A DNA stretch of 64,000 nt from Niallia taxi (GCF_004005475.1 NZ_RZTZ01000001.1:1-64000), one strand, 5' to 3'. Counted from the first letter of the stretch, positions 8,088 through 17,657 are shown. A program made the numbers and translations. The notes: a model not told the origin generated them from the sequence alone.

Positions 8088-8114
8088 AAGACTAAATGAA
8101 TTATCTATAGTCTT
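8088..8114 (-). terminator. Terminator of the RraB-like gene
   Basis: 7-bp stem AAGACTA/TAGTCTT with T run on the minus strand, 12 bases after the stop codon. Confidence 0.65.
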
Positions 8115-8125
8115 CATCTCCTCGT

Positions 8126-8470
8126 TCATTGATCCTCAAACCCAACGCCCCACCCATCGATTTCTCCATCTAACGGAGTAACCAAATCTCTTAAGTTGTT
8201 TTGTATCTCAACAATACCTTCATAGGTAAGCATCATGTCAATGAAGCAGTATACTGTCCACAGTTCTTCTTCTTCATCATGATCCAATTCACATTTGTAG
8301 CCTTCCTTCTTTAACACTTCAAGAACCTGTTTGCCAGAACTCTCATTTGGAACATCAATAACAAATTCGACTGTCTGTTCCACACTAAAATCACAGCCAT
8401 ATTTATCTAGCTCATGTAGTACATCTCCATCTTCGTCTCTTGGAAACTTTCGTTTTTTAAAGAACATCAT
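8126..8470 (-). CDS. RraB/DUF695-type small acidic protein
   Basis: A 114-residue acidic protein with the family pattern FPRDEDGDVLHELDKYGCDF (about 9-28), a split beta-alpha-beta fold and a C-terminal DGEIDGWGVGFE. The pattern matches the RNase E inhibitor RraB family. Bacilli lack RNase E of the enteric type, so the name says little about function; such domains also occur as immunity-like orphans. GAGGG precedes the tandem ATG codons. It is monocistronic between terminators and has no telling neighbour. Confidence 0.8.
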   Translation of the reverse strand: MMFFKKRKFPRDEDGDVLHELDKYGCDFSVEQTVEFVIDVPNESSGKQVLEVLKKEGYKCELDHDEEEELWTVYCFIDMMLTYEGIVEIQNNLRDLVTPLDGEIDGWGVGFEDQ

Positions 8471-8805
8471 AAACTTCCCTCTTTTCTAGTAATTTTAATC
8501 GATTATGTTTATAGGTATCATATCATTATTTACTAATGAGGATTAGTCCTTCGTATTAAATATTCAAATCTTGATGTGCTGCCATCTGTATAAATGAACG
8601 TTCAATCAGATTTCCCTTTTTGAAATAAAGTATATGTGCTATTTTTAGAGTTAAAATTCATATGTTTTGAGAGATTAATTGCATTAAATGCATCGTTTCA
8701 TATGAATTATTGTTTTCTAACTCGCTAATAGTTTAAATTGTATCTCACTGTACAAACATATTCTAAAAGTTTATATATTACAGGAATGGCCTCAGTTTAA
8801 GAAAA
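8471..8805. other. Non-coding A+T-rich gap
   Basis: No plausible ORF, RNA motif or repeat in this stretch apart from a short dyad ACTAAT-GAGG-ATTAGT near 8531-8546. I assign no role to it. Confidence 0.5.
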
Positions 8806-8829
8806 AACAGCTACCTAATAGTAGCTGTT
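8806..8829 (-). terminator. Terminator of the padR-DUF2812 operon
   Basis: 9-bp perfect stem AACAGCTAC/GTAGCTGTT with TTTTTTC following on the minus strand. It lies about 220 bases after the DUF2812 stop; nothing else is visible in that gap. Confidence 0.75.
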
Positions 8830-9052
8830 TAGAAAATTCATATTGTTTATAATTTTACTTTTGCCAAAATAATAAATATAAATTTTTGATGCAATGATTC
8901 CTAATATATGAAAATTAATTCCATCATTAATAAAGAAAGAATGAGCTTAATAATTTAATTTACTTATGTACTCTATATTTTTTTCTATATCTACTTGTTT
9001 CTAAAGATGATATTCTTGCATTTATAATCCTTACGCATAATAATTTCGATTT

Positions 9053-9616
9053 TCAAAAAAGTGACTTTAAGGCTTTTCTGTGACTGATGTAATCAATTGA
9101 ATATTTAATACTGATGTATAAAAGGAAAAGTCCAGATACCCCAAAATAAGCATATTCAAAGATTATCCATAAAAAAATAAAAATTATAAAACCAATAAGA
9201 GCCAAACCAGTATATAAAAGAAGTGAAGTCATTTTCCGTTTTTCTCTCTCTTTATACGATTCCTGGTCAGAAAAAATATCGACTTGTGCATTTGTAGAGG
9301 TTCTATAAAAAATATGCTTGGAGTACCACTTAGTTTTTGAAAGTATAGTCCAACCAGAATCTTGAAAAATCTCTTTATACTCATCAAATTCTTCCTTTTT
9401 ATTAAAATTTTGAAAGTCAATTTTATAAATTATACTTTGAAGATTTTCACTTTGTGAGTGTTCGAAAGTATATTGACAGTCATCAACATCCTCAGAATCA
9501 TAACTTTTAAGTATCCAACCTTCACTTAACATACTCTGTAACCATTCTTCTTCTTTTGAAAAATCCGAAAAACGTTTTGTTACCTTTTTAATAGCACTAT
9601 TTTTCACCTTTTCCAT
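9053..9616 (-). CDS. DUF2812 membrane protein
   Basis: A 187-residue protein with a soluble N-terminal DUF2812 domain (residues about 8-120: FSDFSKEEEWLQSMLSEGW, then a Y-x-F and KIDFQ strand pattern) and two transmembrane segments (about 128-148 and 152-170). DUF2812 genes are usually co-transcribed with a PadR regulator, exactly as here: the start overlaps the end of padR by 20 bases. The role of the family is not known; linkage suggests a membrane stress or envelope function under PadR control. Confidence 0.88.
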   Translation of the reverse strand: MEKVKNSAIKKVTKRFSDFSKEEEWLQSMLSEGWILKSYDSEDVDDCQYTFEHSQSENLQSIIYKIDFQNFNKKEEFDEYKEIFQDSGWTILSKTKWYSKHIFYRTSTNAQVDIFSDQESYKEREKRKMTSLLLYTGLALIGFIIFIFLWIIFEYAYFGVSGLFLLYISIKYSIDYISHRKALKSLF

Positions 9617-9935
9617 CCCTTCCTTGAATGATTATCTTTGAGTAATTAATCATTCTAATATATCTCTCATACTCGGAATGAAGTACACCTTTTCCTTGAA
9701 CCGTAATACAATATGTTTTCTTCTTACGTTTTTCCTTTTCGAAAGCTACTGTTTCTATTAACTCTTGTTTTTCTAAATTTTTTAATACTCCGTAAAGGGT
9801 CCCAGGTGCAATAATATACGTTCCTTCACTGGTATTTTCAATTTCTTTAATAATACCGTAACCATGAAGTGGCCCTTGGTAAAGGGCTAATAAAATTAAA
9901 TATGTAGATTCTGATAATGGATTAACAGGAATCAC
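9597..9935 (-). CDS. PadR family transcriptional regulator
   Basis: About 112 residues with the PadR winged HTH: PLSESTYLILLALYQGPLHG (near residues 6-25), YGIIKEI, and APGTLYGVLKNLEKQELIE. Only a short C-terminal helix follows, as in the small PadR-s2 subgroup. A -35/-10 pair at 9977-10005 would start transcription near 9970, so an upstream in-frame ATG at 9998 cannot be used; the GTG at 9935 is my choice, although its ribosome binding site (AGAAGAAAAGG) sits close. It overlaps the DUF2812 gene and probably autoregulates the pair. Confidence 0.85.
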   Translation of the reverse strand: MIPVNPLSESTYLILLALYQGPLHGYGIIKEIENTSEGTYIIAPGTLYGVLKNLEKQELIETVAFEKEKRKKKTYCITVQGKGVLHSEYERYIRMINYSKIIIQGRDGKGEK

Positions 9936-9976
9936 CTTTTCTTCTATATATTGACCTTCGATATATCGACATCCAT

Positions 9977-10005
9977 AATATACATTAATATATATCAACA
10001 GTCAA
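9977..10005 (-). promoter_or_regulatory. SigA promoter of padR-DUF2812
   Basis: Minus-strand TTGACT and TATATT with a 17-base spacer. The surrounding A/T alternation (ATATATCAACAGTCAACATATAT) also forms a dyad that could be the PadR operator. Confidence 0.7.
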
Positions 10006-10172
10006 CATATATCCATTATTGTAATTTTTATACAATAGTAAATATCTTTCTACTGGGGATACAAAATACACTTGAAAAAATGTAACTATGGAGCCTCCGA
10101 AGATATATTAACTACTGGTATTCAATATTTATAAAAATCCGTACACTTTCCTGCCCATTCATTACAGAAAAA

Positions 10173-10197
10173 AAGGAGTGGCATTCTACCACTCCTT
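10173..10197 (-). terminator. Terminator of the EamA transporter gene
   Basis: 9-bp stem AAGGAGTGG/CCACTCCTT with an eight-base T run on the minus strand. Confidence 0.8.
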
Positions 10198-10236
10198 ATA
10201 CTCAATACACAATCACTAATTAATCAGCTCTTTATA

Positions 10237-11136
10237 TCAACTATTTAACTTACTTTTCGTACTTTCTTTAAATACTCCAGTAAGTTTCGTTTCACTGACA
10301 AATGTAGAGCCTAAAAGAAGCACACCTCCTATTAGTTGAATAATAGTCAGTTGTTCCTGAAGAATAATGGCTGAAATGATGATTGCCACAAATGGATCAA
10401 CAAAGCTTAGCATGGCTATACTCTGCCCGCTTAACCTTTCCATACCAGCGAAAAACAACCAAAACCCAATCCCTGTATTTATAATTCCTAATATTAATAT
10501 AAAAGGTATAGATGAACCTGTTACTTCTAAAATATTTTTAAATCCTTCCGTCAGGAAAACATATGGCATTAACATTAAAGTTGTTATGCCTAGCTGAATA
10601 ATAGTCAGTTCTAACTTCCCCATATCTTTGATAAACTTATTAAAAAGCAATAAAGCAGCATAAAATACTGCAGCAATTACTCCGAAGTAAAGTCCAAGTA
10701 AATCATCTGTATCGAAAGCACTTACGCCTTCTCCAATAATCAAAAACATGCCTATAATTGCTACTGCAATACATATAATCTGCTTACCTGATAGCTTTTC
10801 ATGAAGTATAAATGGTGAAAGTATCATAACAAACACTGGTGCAAAATAATAACCTAAAGTTGCATTTGCAATGGTCGTATGATCAAACGATTGATACAGA
10901 AAAATCCAATTACCTCCCAATGCAAATCCTGAAATAAATAAACATAAAGCATTCGCTTTAATTAAACTCCATGATAGCTTTTTCTTCGTTATTACGAGAA
11001 TTATAAGTAAGAATAAGCATCCTAAAAAACTACTCAATAATGCCCTTTCACTTGATGATAGGTCAATGTATCGAACGACTAAACCAATTGTTCCAAATAT
11101 CATCATTGATAATATATATAGTACTTTTGATTTCAT
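10237..11136 (-). CDS. EamA family (DMT superfamily) transporter
   Basis: A 299-residue protein with ten predicted membrane segments arranged as two EamA repeats (about 5-135 and 148-285); the usual Glu-Arg/Lys and Pro-x-(F/Y) signatures at the repeat ends are visible (YYFAPVFVM, SFVDPFVAII). Members export metabolites such as amino acids or nucleosides. It is divergent from a LysR regulator, the common arrangement where the regulator controls the exporter. Substrate is not predictable. Confidence 0.9.
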   Translation of the reverse strand: MKSKVLYILSMMIFGTIGLVVRYIDLSSSERALLSSFLGCLFLLIILVITKKKLSWSLIKANALCLFISGFALGGNWIFLYQSFDHTTIANATLGYYFAPVFVMILSPFILHEKLSGKQIICIAVAIIGMFLIIGEGVSAFDTDDLLGLYFGVIAAVFYAALLLFNKFIKDMGKLELTIIQLGITTLMLMPYVFLTEGFKNILEVTGSSIPFILILGIINTGIGFWLFFAGMERLSGQSIAMLSFVDPFVAIIISAIILQEQLTIIQLIGGVLLLGSTFVSETKLTGVFKESTKSKLNS

Positions 11137-11368
11137 AACTGACTCCTACTAATATGCTTAATACCATGAGTGTGCATATTCTTATTTTGTATTAGATAAG
11201 TGAAAATAAAGCATTAATCCTATTACTCACATAAAACATCCGTATTTACCTATCCCTTTCGCTCTTGATTTTTTTATAAAAAAATCATAGCATACGTATA
11301 TATATTACAAAATTGAATGTTTCTCATGCTTAACATAACAAAATGGAATGCCATGGAGGAAAAATATT

Positions 11369-12238
11369 ATGAACATCCAAAAATATTGGGCATTTGTCAA
11401 AGCAGCTGAAACTCAAAGCTTCACAAAAGCTGCTGATGCACTAAATTATACACAGTCTGGCATTAGCCGGATGATTAGTGATTTAGAGTCAGAATGGGGA
11501 GTCTCTCTATTTGAAAGAGGACGAACTGGTATTAGTTTAACGTCTGATGGCTTAAAGTTATTTCCTCATATTAAACGAATCTGTAAGGAACAAGAAAATA
11601 TAATGATGCAGATAGAGGACTTACATAATATTCAAACTGGGATCATTCGGATTGGGACGTTTTCTAGTGTAGCAACTCATTGGCTTCCTGTTATGATTAA
11701 ATCTTTTAAGAAAGATTATCCCAATATTGATTTTGAATTACTATTAGGGGACTATACAGAAATAGAAAGCTGGATTGTAGAAGGACGAGTAGACTTTGGA
11801 TTTTTGAGGTTACCTACAAATGCGGAGATTGAAACTATTTATTTGGAGCAGGATCGCTTGCTGGTGGTCATTCCTGAAGATCATCCACTTGCTAATTGCA
11901 AAAAGTTTCCAATTAACGAATTAGCAAACAATCCATTTATGCTATTGGAAAAGGGAGCAAAAGCAGAGATTTCTGAACTATTCGAGATGCACCAAATTTC
12001 ACCACAAGTGCAATTCACAACATGGGATGATTATGCCATTATGTCTATGGTAGAAAACGGGCTTGGCATCAGTATGTTACCTGAATTGATATTACAACGT
12101 ATTCCTTATCGAATTATAGCAAAAGAGCTTGAAGTACCTGCTTTTCGTACTATTGGCATTGGAATGAGAGACCAAAAATCACTTTCACTTGCTTCAAAAC
12201 GATTTTTGGAGTATTTATCTTGTAGGAAAAGAGTTTGA
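11369..12238 (+). CDS. LysR family transcriptional regulator
   Basis: A 289-residue LysR protein: N-terminal HTH (FVKAAETQSFTKAADALNYT, residues about 8-27, then Q-S-G-I-S-R-M-I), linker helix to about 90, and a periplasmic-binding-like effector domain. The start is the ATG at 11369, twelve bases after GGAGG; the upstream ATG would include the ribosome binding site. It lies back to back with the EamA transporter and presumably regulates it in response to the exported compound. Confidence 0.93.
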   Translation: MNIQKYWAFVKAAETQSFTKAADALNYTQSGISRMISDLESEWGVSLFERGRTGISLTSDGLKLFPHIKRICKEQENIMMQIEDLHNIQTGIIRIGTFSSVATHWLPVMIKSFKKDYPNIDFELLLGDYTEIESWIVEGRVDFGFLRLPTNAEIETIYLEQDRLLVVIPEDHPLANCKKFPINELANNPFMLLEKGAKAEISELFEMHQISPQVQFTTWDDYAIMSMVENGLGISMLPELILQRIPYRIIAKELEVPAFRTIGIGMRDQKSLSLASKRFLEYLSCRKRV

Positions 12239-12302
12239 AACGTTAAACAAAGAGATTCCCTGACAGCAGTTTTTTTCGAATGTTGAATAGCTTTTTGTGG
12301 AA

Positions 12303-12346
12303 AAAAGAGAAGTAATCAAGGAACATAAATTAATTACTTCTCTTTT
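12303..12346. terminator. Bidirectional terminator between lysR and esterase
   Basis: 14-bp inverted repeat (AAAAGAGAAGTAAT and its complement) between convergent genes. Confidence 0.8.
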
Positions 12347-12352
12347 ACAATT

Positions 12353-13093
12353 TTACCAATCTAATTGCTCGAGGAATGTTAGGATATCACTATGTATTAC
12401 GTCTTTATCTGGTCCTAATGTCATTAAATGCTTCGAATCAGCATAGCCTTTTATATTTTTATGTGTAGAGGATACTTTGGAATATATATAATTAGCACTA
12501 TCTTTATATAATGGGTCATCCAGCAATCCATATAATATAGATATTGGTTGATTCAGTTGAGCTAAATTCTCCATTATTAAATCAATACCCTCTTTGAATT
12601 CTACTAAGTTTTTAGTTGAGATTGCTTCTAACTTAGCTAACTCCTCCGAAATTTGTAGCTTCTCTTTCCCCAGCAGCTGTTTTACATACTTTGCATAATT
12701 TAATACTCGTTTTTTTAAAGAACTAATTTCAGTCTTATATGGAACAGACATTGTAACTATACCTGTAACAGGCTTTTCTTGGCCGATTTTTAAGGCCAAG
12801 AGCCCCCCTAAAGACACCCCAATAACAGCAATATCCTGATAGCCTTCATTTAGTAAAAAGTTATAGCCCTCTTCAGCACTTTCCCACCAATCTTTTGGGG
12901 CAGTTGTCATTAAATATTCTGCTGAATAACCATGACCTTTATACAAGGGAGCATAACAGGTATAATTTTCTCTATTTAAATAGCCCCCAAGCTTTTTCAT
13001 ATCAACCGTATTACTAGTGAAGGAATGTAATAATAATACTGCTTTTGGACCACCTTTATAGAAGAAAGCTTTTGGTTCACTAATCTTCACCAT
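12353..13093 (-). CDS. Carboxylesterase (Est30-like alpha/beta hydrolase)
   Basis: A 246-residue alpha/beta hydrolase, the same length as Geobacillus Est30 (247). Visible: oxyanion strand VLLLHSFTSNT (about 19-29), KGHGYS, nucleophile elbow GVSLGGLLAL (Ser about 94), acid region YGLLDDPLYKDSA (about 191-203), and the catalytic His in ADSKHLMTL. Est30 homologues hydrolyse short-chain esters. In B. subtilis the orthologue sits with secG-rnr-smpB; this copy stands alone and is likely a paralogue. Confidence 0.88.
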   Translation of the reverse strand: MVKISEPKAFFYKGGPKAVLLLHSFTSNTVDMKKLGGYLNRENYTCYAPLYKGHGYSAEYLMTTAPKDWWESAEEGYNFLLNEGYQDIAVIGVSLGGLLALKIGQEKPVTGIVTMSVPYKTEISSLKKRVLNYAKYVKQLLGKEKLQISEELAKLEAISTKNLVEFKEGIDLIMENLAQLNQPISILYGLLDDPLYKDSANYIYSKVSSTHKNIKGYADSKHLMTLGPDKDVIHSDILTFLEQLDW

Positions 13094-13253
13094 TATTGAT
13101 TACCACCTTTAATATAATAATCCTTCATTATCTATAATATATACATACACAAAAAAGCCAATTGCTGCAAACACTAAGCATATTCCAATATTTTGATGAA
13201 TAATTAAAATTCAAAAAAAGAATGCTAATAAAAAAAGTGAGGATAAACAAAAT

Positions 13254-13721
13254 ATGTCATATAAAAATCAAAGATTCTTTAATATTTGCATGGTTGTGCT
13301 GTCTTGGATATCAGTAGCTTTTATTGGCGCTAATAATATAAGACGATTTTTCCCAGCGACAATCATCATTGGTATGTTAGAAATTTTAAACGGACTATTA
13401 GGAAAAAAAAGAAAATGGTGGGTTTTTTACAAAAAACCCAACTCTTACTTATCTGGTGAACTTTCCTATAATATCGGCCCGTTCATCTTAATTTCCTTTT
13501 TAACACTAAAGTTTGGTTATGGAAATTTTAAAAAATTCATGTTCCTTAGTGCACTGATACATGCTTTTTTTGCGTTCCCATTTGCATACCTCGCTAAAAG
13601 GATAAAACTATTCTCTTTAGTCCGTATTAACCATTTGCAATTTTTCTTTTATTACTTACTGAAGGCACCAATATTATATTTCATTCAGTTTCTTTTTGAT
13701 AAGAAAGAAAAAGCGCTGTAA
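13254..13721 (+). CDS. Hypothetical membrane protein
   Basis: A 155-residue protein with about four hydrophobic segments and conserved-looking loops (GKKRKWWVFYKK, then L-S-G-E-L, and L-V-R-I-N-H-L-Q-F). I recall unnamed Bacillus membrane proteins with the same K-R-K-W-W...L-S-G-E-x(6)-G-P-F layout, so it is a real family without known function. GAGGATAAACAAAAT precedes the ATG. It is a single gene ending at a bidirectional terminator. Confidence 0.8.
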   Translation: MSYKNQRFFNICMVVLSWISVAFIGANNIRRFFPATIIIGMLEILNGLLGKKRKWWVFYKKPNSYLSGELSYNIGPFILISFLTLKFGYGNFKKFMFLSALIHAFFAFPFAYLAKRIKLFSLVRINHLQFFFYYLLKAPILYFIQFLFDKKEKAL

Positions 13722-13760
13722 TAGTTTCTATCGATATGAGAATTATTAAAGGGTAAATAT

Positions 13761-13794
13761 AAAATACCTCCTCTATACCCAGAGGAGGTATTTT
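13761..13794. terminator. Bidirectional terminator
   Basis: 14-bp stem AAAATACCTCCTCT with complement, between convergent genes. Confidence 0.85.
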
Positions 13795-13872
13795 GGTGAG
13801 ATTAAGTAATGCACAGCATATTACATACTCTTCTTCAATTTAATGTTTAAAGCCTAGAACTCTTGTCACGAA

Positions 13873-14712
13873 TTATCCTATTAGCCCATATTTTTCAAAG
13901 CTATTGTAAATACCGTTTTCATCTACCGTTTCTGTAACATCATCTGCCACACATTTTACTTTTTCATGTGCATTTCCCATTGCTATCCCGTGCTGAACAA
14001 ATTGTAGCATCTCTATATCGTTAAAGCTGTCGCCATATGCAAAGGCGTTTTCTTTCGTGATATTTAAACGTGCTAATACCTTTTCGATAGCAGTTGCCTT
14101 GTTAATCCCAAGCAGAGATATTTCTCCACTATTGCTGCCAAATACAGAGACAGTACTTGGAATAACTGTATACCTAGCCTCAAATTCTTGCATAACTGCG
14201 TCAATTGGTGTTGCTGAATCAAGGAAGACAATTTTATTAATGTCCTCTCTTATTAATTCTTCCCCTTCCATTAAAGCTTCATAAAACGGCACTATTCCTT
14301 TTTCTATTTCCTTTAGAAACTCTGGATTATTAGTTTTCAGCTTTTCAATAAACCCAAAGACATTTTGTTTGCAACCTTCACTAGCAAACAAACCAATATT
14401 TGTTTCTAAATAAAAATCTATTCCCTTTTGATAGAAGAAATCAATAATTTGCTGGGCGTCTGATTTCTTAAATTTCTCATGAAATAATGCTTCCTGTTCC
14501 ACTTCAATATAACAACCTGCGCCTCCAATTAATCCATCAAAGCCAACACTTAATATGTCATCAAATATTTCTCCTCTTGATCTTCCTGTACATAAATAGA
14601 TAATATGTCCATTCTCTCTCGCTTTTCGCACAGCTAATTTAGCAGATTCTGGTATCATCCCTTTTTCATTAACTAACGTACCATCAATATCCAAAAAAAT
14701 TATTTTTTGCAT
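13873..14712 (-). CDS. Cof-type HAD phosphatase
   Basis: A 279-residue HAD hydrolase of the Cof/YkrA (IIB cap) group: motif I FLDIDGTLV (residues 6-14), motif II CTGRSRGE (about 41-48), Lys of motif III (INKAT, about 205), and motif IV YGDSFNDIEML (about 227-237). These enzymes dephosphorylate sugar phosphates, FMN or nucleotides. No neighbour in the same orientation is close enough for an operon, so substrate is open. A paralogue lies at 33118-33897. Confidence 0.92.
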   Translation of the reverse strand: MQKIIFLDIDGTLVNEKGMIPESAKLAVRKARENGHIIYLCTGRSRGEIFDDILSVGFDGLIGGAGCYIEVEQEALFHEKFKKSDAQQIIDFFYQKGIDFYLETNIGLFASEGCKQNVFGFIEKLKTNNPEFLKEIEKGIVPFYEALMEGEELIREDINKIVFLDSATPIDAVMQEFEARYTVIPSTVSVFGSNSGEISLLGINKATAIEKVLARLNITKENAFAYGDSFNDIEMLQFVQHGIAMGNAHEKVKCVADDVTETVDENGIYNSFEKYGLIG

Positions 14713-14937
14713 CCTTACACACTCCTATAATAGAAGAAACTTAGCATTGAAAAATTAATTTATTTCCAAGTTTTTCATCATATTTATATTATATAAAAAA
14801 GAGATGCTGAAAACTGGTCTGTTATAGACCAACCTGGCAGGATATAAATGATAAATGTGGTTTTCTGCTATTAAATCGTCAAATCAAAAAAGGCCCACCC
14901 TTTAACAGGTAAGCCATCGTAGTTAGAAATTATTGGA

Positions 14938-15288
14938 TTACAGCTCTGCTTCCTTCAAAATGTTTTCCGCTAGTATATTCTTTAGCCAACTAACAAAGTT
15001 TCTGCTTGCTCCAAAATCAATATTGATAATACTCTCAGCACTTCCCGAAGTCATACATCTCACCTTATTTTCCCCATCAAAATTTTCGAGGATAACTGTT
15101 AATGTTGCCCTTCCAGAAGTCCGGAAATAATATCTTTCAAATATAAATGTACATATTTGTTTTCCTTCGTTTCCAACTACATGATTTTCCCAATATAGTA
15201 AATCTTCCTTTATATTTGGTGAACTAAGAATAATATCTGCTGCTTCAAATGGTGATACCGCTAGCTTAAATTCAATAGGTTTTTGCAT
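14938..15288 (-). CDS. DUF6054-like small protein
   Basis: A 116-residue protein with alternating strands and a central RYYFRTSGRATLTVILENFDG-like block (residues about 52-72) followed by T-S-G-S-A. This arrangement matches what I remember of DUF6054, a Firmicutes family of unknown role. No signal peptide or membrane segment. It is isolated between a HAD phosphatase and a MATE pump, with no operon partner. Confidence 0.65.
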   Translation of the reverse strand: MQKPIEFKLAVSPFEAADIILSSPNIKEDLLYWENHVVGNEGKQICTFIFERYYFRTSGRATLTVILENFDGENKVRCMTSGSAESIINIDFGASRNFVSWLKNILAENILKEAEL

Positions 15289-15431
15289 GTTAACTCCTCT
15301 TTCGGATTCTCTTTCTATTATTTACGAGCGTCCCAATAAAAGGTTTCATTTTTTACATAAGTTAAAGCCTTTTACTTATTCGAGAAGGTTCCTTATTTAA
15401 ATTCCCACAGTTGCTTTGCTGAGTGTTGTTT

Positions 15432-16784
15432 CTACTCAACTAAACTCGCTAAATCAGGTTGTAGTTTGTTCCGCAAAACAAACAGCATGATTGCACCAAC
15501 AAGAAATGCGACTGCATCTGCAATCACAAGGGACCAGACTACCCCTTCAAAGCCATACATAGAATTTGCAATAAATAATACAGGTATTAGCGTAATCCCT
15601 TGAATAATCGACATAATAAATGCGGCTGTTCCTTGTGCTGTTGCTTGGAAAATCCCAGTAAACAAAGTGGTCATTCCTGTAATAAACAAGGATAAAAACG
15701 TTACATGTAAGATATAGCTACCCATTTCAATTAATTGTGGATTATTTGTAAATAAGCCAATCAAGTGGTCTGAAATAAAGTAGACAATGATGCCAAACAC
15801 GACTGCTAGCGTTACGATTGCTTTTATTGTAAAGGATATAGTCGTTTTCATACGTAATTTATTTGCTGTAAAAGCAAAGGCAATTAGCGGTACGACTCCT
15901 TCACATAGGCCCATCACGATAAACTCAGGAAATTGTAGTAATCGCGATGAAATTCCGTAAGCTGCTACAGCATGTTCTCCGTAATCAACAAGAAAATGGT
16001 TGAAAATAAGCGACATGGCACCTAAAAAGATGCTCATAATAAAGATAGGAACTCCAATTTTTAATACATTGCTCAGAATGTCCTTAGAAGCCTTGAACCA
16101 TTTTAGAGAGATTGTTAAGAATTGGCTTTTCGTTCCCATATGATAAGCATAATACAAACTTGCTGCTATGTTGGAAATAACGGTAGCGGCTGCAACGCCA
16201 ATCACGTCCCAATGAAACACGAAGATGACTAAAGCATCAAGAATTATATTTAAAACAACACTGAGAATCATCCCAATCATGGAGGTTAGTGCTGAACCCT
16301 CTGAGCGGACAATATTCTCTAGTGTGAAAAACAATATAACGAAAGGTGAACCAATAAGCATTACCGTCACATATTCCTTTGTAAATCCAAAGGAGTCTGA
16401 CATTGCTCCTAAGCCATGAACGATTGGATCAATCAACGGGAGACCAATAAGCATCACGATAACACCAAGAACTAAGCTGCTGTAAAAGGCGAATGAAGAC
16501 ACATGCTTTACATCATTATACTTTTTCTCTCCTAGTAAGCGGGAGATGAATGTACCGCTGCCCATGCCAACTAAATTGCCAAGCGCCATAATAATGGCGA
16601 ATAACGGCAAGGTTAATGCAAGTGCAGTTAACATCGCCGTATTATGAAGTGTCCCAAGGAAATACGCATTCAGAATGGAATAAATAACATTCATTGATGA
16701 ACCTATCATCATCGGTACAGCAAAATGAGCTACAGCTTTTGCGACAGGTGCCTTTTCAAAATAATAGAGATTTTCTGTCTCCAT
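15432..16784 (-). CDS. MATE family efflux transporter
   Basis: A 450-residue protein with twelve membrane segments in two MatE repeats (about 20-180 and 240-400). The N-terminal MNVIYSILNAYFLG and GNLVGMGSGTFISRLLGEK stretches are characteristic of the DinF/MepA-type branch. MATE pumps expel cationic drugs using Na+ or H+. It faces a TetR regulator over a 190-base gap holding three copies of one 13-base palindromic operator, so it is very probably repressed by that TetR. Confidence 0.94.
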   Translation of the reverse strand: METENLYYFEKAPVAKAVAHFAVPMMIGSSMNVIYSILNAYFLGTLHNTAMLTALALTLPLFAIIMALGNLVGMGSGTFISRLLGEKKYNDVKHVSSFAFYSSLVLGVIVMLIGLPLIDPIVHGLGAMSDSFGFTKEYVTVMLIGSPFVILFFTLENIVRSEGSALTSMIGMILSVVLNIILDALVIFVFHWDVIGVAAATVISNIAASLYYAYHMGTKSQFLTISLKWFKASKDILSNVLKIGVPIFIMSIFLGAMSLIFNHFLVDYGEHAVAAYGISSRLLQFPEFIVMGLCEGVVPLIAFAFTANKLRMKTTISFTIKAIVTLAVVFGIIVYFISDHLIGLFTNNPQLIEMGSYILHVTFLSLFITGMTTLFTGIFQATAQGTAAFIMSIIQGITLIPVLFIANSMYGFEGVVWSLVIADAVAFLVGAIMLFVLRNKLQPDLASLVE

Positions 16785-16875
16785 GTTTAATCACTACTTT
16801 CTATTTGTTTTATTAATAATTTATTTAACGACAACTATCACCCTATAAATAAACGCGCTTTATTATGGCTATTAC

Positions 16876-16957
16876 CTAACAGTGTAAGGTTGCCTCTTAC
16901 AGTGTTAGATGATATCATGATTTTATAAGCGTGTAAAGCATAAACTTACACTGTTAG
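16876..16957. promoter_or_regulatory. Three operator copies between MATE and tetR
   Basis: CTAACAGTGTAAG (16876-16888), CTTACAGTGTTAG (16896-16908) and CTTACACTGTTAG (16945-16957); the third is the exact reverse complement of the first. Each is itself a near-palindrome. The first two are spaced 20 bases apart, two helical turns, and sit on the MATE side; the third is next to tetR. This suggests TetR binding at both promoters with autoregulation. Confidence 0.85.
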
Positions 16958-16976
16958 ATAAAAGGGTGATTAAAAA

Positions 16977-17657
16977 GTGAAAAAACAGCAGCCGCAGATT
17001 TCAGAGGATAAAATTTTAGCAACCTCGTGGGAGCTTCTTGGCGAGGATGGAATTGAAAAATTAAGTATGAGGAAATTAGCCAACAGGCTTGGAATACAGG
17101 CCCCCTCTTTGTATTGGTATTTCAAAAGCAAACAGAATCTCTACCAGCGTCTAGCAAACACTGTATCCAAAGTGATTTTGGAGGAGTTTCACTCTGATGG
17201 AGACTGGAAGGAGCAATTGACCGAGCTCGCGATCACAACAAGGAGCGTGCTCAGCCGCTATCCATGCTCCACCCAGCTCATGATGATGACACTTCCTCAT
17301 GAACCAGACATTATCCGCTTCACTAACCGCATGCTGCTTTGTGTGGAATCGACTCCGCTTGAGCAAGAGCAGAAAATGCAAGTCGTAACAACGCTTGTAA
17401 ACTATGTGTTCTACTTCGTACTTGACGATTATCAGCATGAGCGCAATGTCTCGGCAATGCTTAAGGAACAGGAAGCACTTCCAGGTGATGAGTTAATACG
17501 CCTGCTCGACACGATGAGTGAACAGGATGCCGGCTTGTTTAAAAGAATGTTCACAGGCGGGCTGTTCGAAATGATGGGAACAGACGCAGCCTTTGATTTT
17601 GGATTGAAGGTAATCATTTTGGGAATTGAGCAAGTGATATTGGAACAGAATAAGTAA
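16977..17657 (+). CDS. TetR family repressor with TetR_C domain
   Basis: A 226-residue regulator: N-terminal HTH (ILATSWELLGEDGIEKLSMR, then LGIQAPSLYWYFKSKQNL, residues about 13-57) and a C-terminal TetR_C-like ligand domain, closer to TetR proper than to AcrR. Start is a GTG behind AGGGTG. The facing MATE gene and the triple operator make it the local pump repressor; the inducer is likely a pump substrate. A terminator follows. Confidence 0.93.
   Translation: MKKQQPQISEDKILATSWELLGEDGIEKLSMRKLANRLGIQAPSLYWYFKSKQNLYQRLANTVSKVILEEFHSDGDWKEQLTELAITTRSVLSRYPCSTQLMMMTLPHEPDIIRFTNRMLLCVESTPLEQEQKMQVVTTLVNYVFYFVLDDYQHERNVSAMLKEQEALPGDELIRLLDTMSEQDAGLFKRMFTGGLFEMMGTDAAFDFGLKVIILGIEQVILEQNK

Noticed and set aside
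8531-8546. Short dyad ACTAAT-GAGG-ATTAGT
   Set aside because: Only 6 bp and no T run or promoter link; expected by chance in A+T-rich DNA.
17151-17617. Minus-strand frames over tetR
   Set aside because: Antisense shadows of a well-supported TetR gene; no ribosome binding sites.
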